Shown here one piece after another: positions 63,644 to 64,000 of a stretch of DNA of 64,000 nt. The notes beneath the pieces were generated by a model. That model was not told the origin of the DNA and did no database searches. It was given only the letters and a program-made list of their open reading frames with translations. The stretch lies in assembly GCF_049306965.1 (NCBI RefSeq), contig NC_133179.1, positions 12,027,501 to 12,091,500 on the forward strand, in the 5' to 3' direction. The stretch is from Danio rerio (Eukaryota; Chordata; Actinopteri; Cypriniformes; Danionidae). The translations under genes were made by a program, and so were the position numbers. The stretch's first letter is position 1. Each line of letters starts with the position of its first letter.

Positions 63644-63995
63644 TTGGGTGGCATGGCGGTGCAGTGTGTAGCATGATTGCCTCACAGTAAGATGGTCGCT
63701 GGTTCGTTCCCAGGTAGGGTCAGTTGGCATTTCTGTGTGGAGGTGGCATGTTCTCTCCATGATTGCGTGGGTTTCCTCTGGGTGCTCAGATTTCTCCCAC
63801 AGTTATGTGGTACAGGTGAATTGGGTAAGCTAAATTGTACGTAGTGTACGTGTGTAAATGAGAGTGTATGGGTGTTTGCCTGTAATGGGTTGCATCTGAA
63901 AGGGCATCCGCTGCGTAAAACATATGCTGAATAAGTTAGCGGTTCATTCCACTGTGGCAACCCTAAATATAGCTGAAAAGAAAATGAATGAACCA
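63644..63995 (+). mobile_element. DANA-type SINE, near full length
   Basis: Head GGGTGGCATGGCGGTGCAG and AAGATGGTCGCTGGTTCG, body GTGGCATGTTCTCTCCATGA and GGTACAGGTGAATTGGGTAA, tail ending AAAATGAATGAA. More diverged than the 36515 copy. Confidence 0.9.
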
Positions 63996-64000
63996 ATTAT

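Overview
The window is vertebrate nuclear DNA, almost certainly zebrafish (Danio rerio) or a very close cyprinid. The supporting signs are short exons separated by long AT-rich introns, several tRNA-derived SINEs of the DANA type, many non-autonomous hAT and Tc1-like elements with target-site duplications, and very long (GT)n, (TA)n and (TATC)n microsatellites. No computation was run; all coordinates come from reading the sequence by eye.

The left half carries four genes, all on the + strand. ankrd16 (1376-5762, 7 coding exons, 368 aa) encodes an ankyrin-repeat protein whose mouse orthologue is a cofactor of alanyl-tRNA synthetase. Its first intron holds an intron-containing tRNA-Tyr(GTA) gene on the same strand. 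gdi2 (7509-19689, 11 coding exons, 448 aa) encodes Rab GDP-dissociation inhibitor beta. Two tandem copies of asb13 follow (22974-25762, 286 aa; 26638-32989, 280 aa). Both encode an ankyrin array ending in a SOCS box, the substrate-receptor type of Elongin B/C-Cullin 5 ubiquitin ligases. Their first five coding exons have identical lengths, while exon 2 shows only about 56 % amino-acid identity, so the duplication is old. From memory, human chromosome 10p15 has the same neighbourhood (ASB13, GDI2, ANKRD16), which supports the calls.

The right half (32990-64000) shows no protein-coding exon I can defend. It holds SINEs, hAT and Tc1-type elements (one hAT element contains a second, nested insertion), a degraded L2-type LINE, a strict 110-bp minisatellite, two unusual minisatellites made of a conserved core plus variable TTTTA spacers, two tandem segmental duplications, one large palindrome and very long dinucleotide tracts. 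Several plain, repeat-poor blocks between these could be conserved non-coding DNA, but only a cross-species alignment could show it.

The four genes do not form one pathway: they concern aminoacylation quality control (ankrd16), Rab recycling (gdi2) and ubiquitin-ligase substrate recognition (asb13). Points worth a second look are a stop-free 75-bp intron of length 3n in the first asb13 copy, ZNF143-type motifs upstream of both asb13 copies, loss of the Cullin-box proline in one copy, CTCF-like motifs around ankrd16, and the unusual repeat architectures. I found no evidence of a wholly new biological system.
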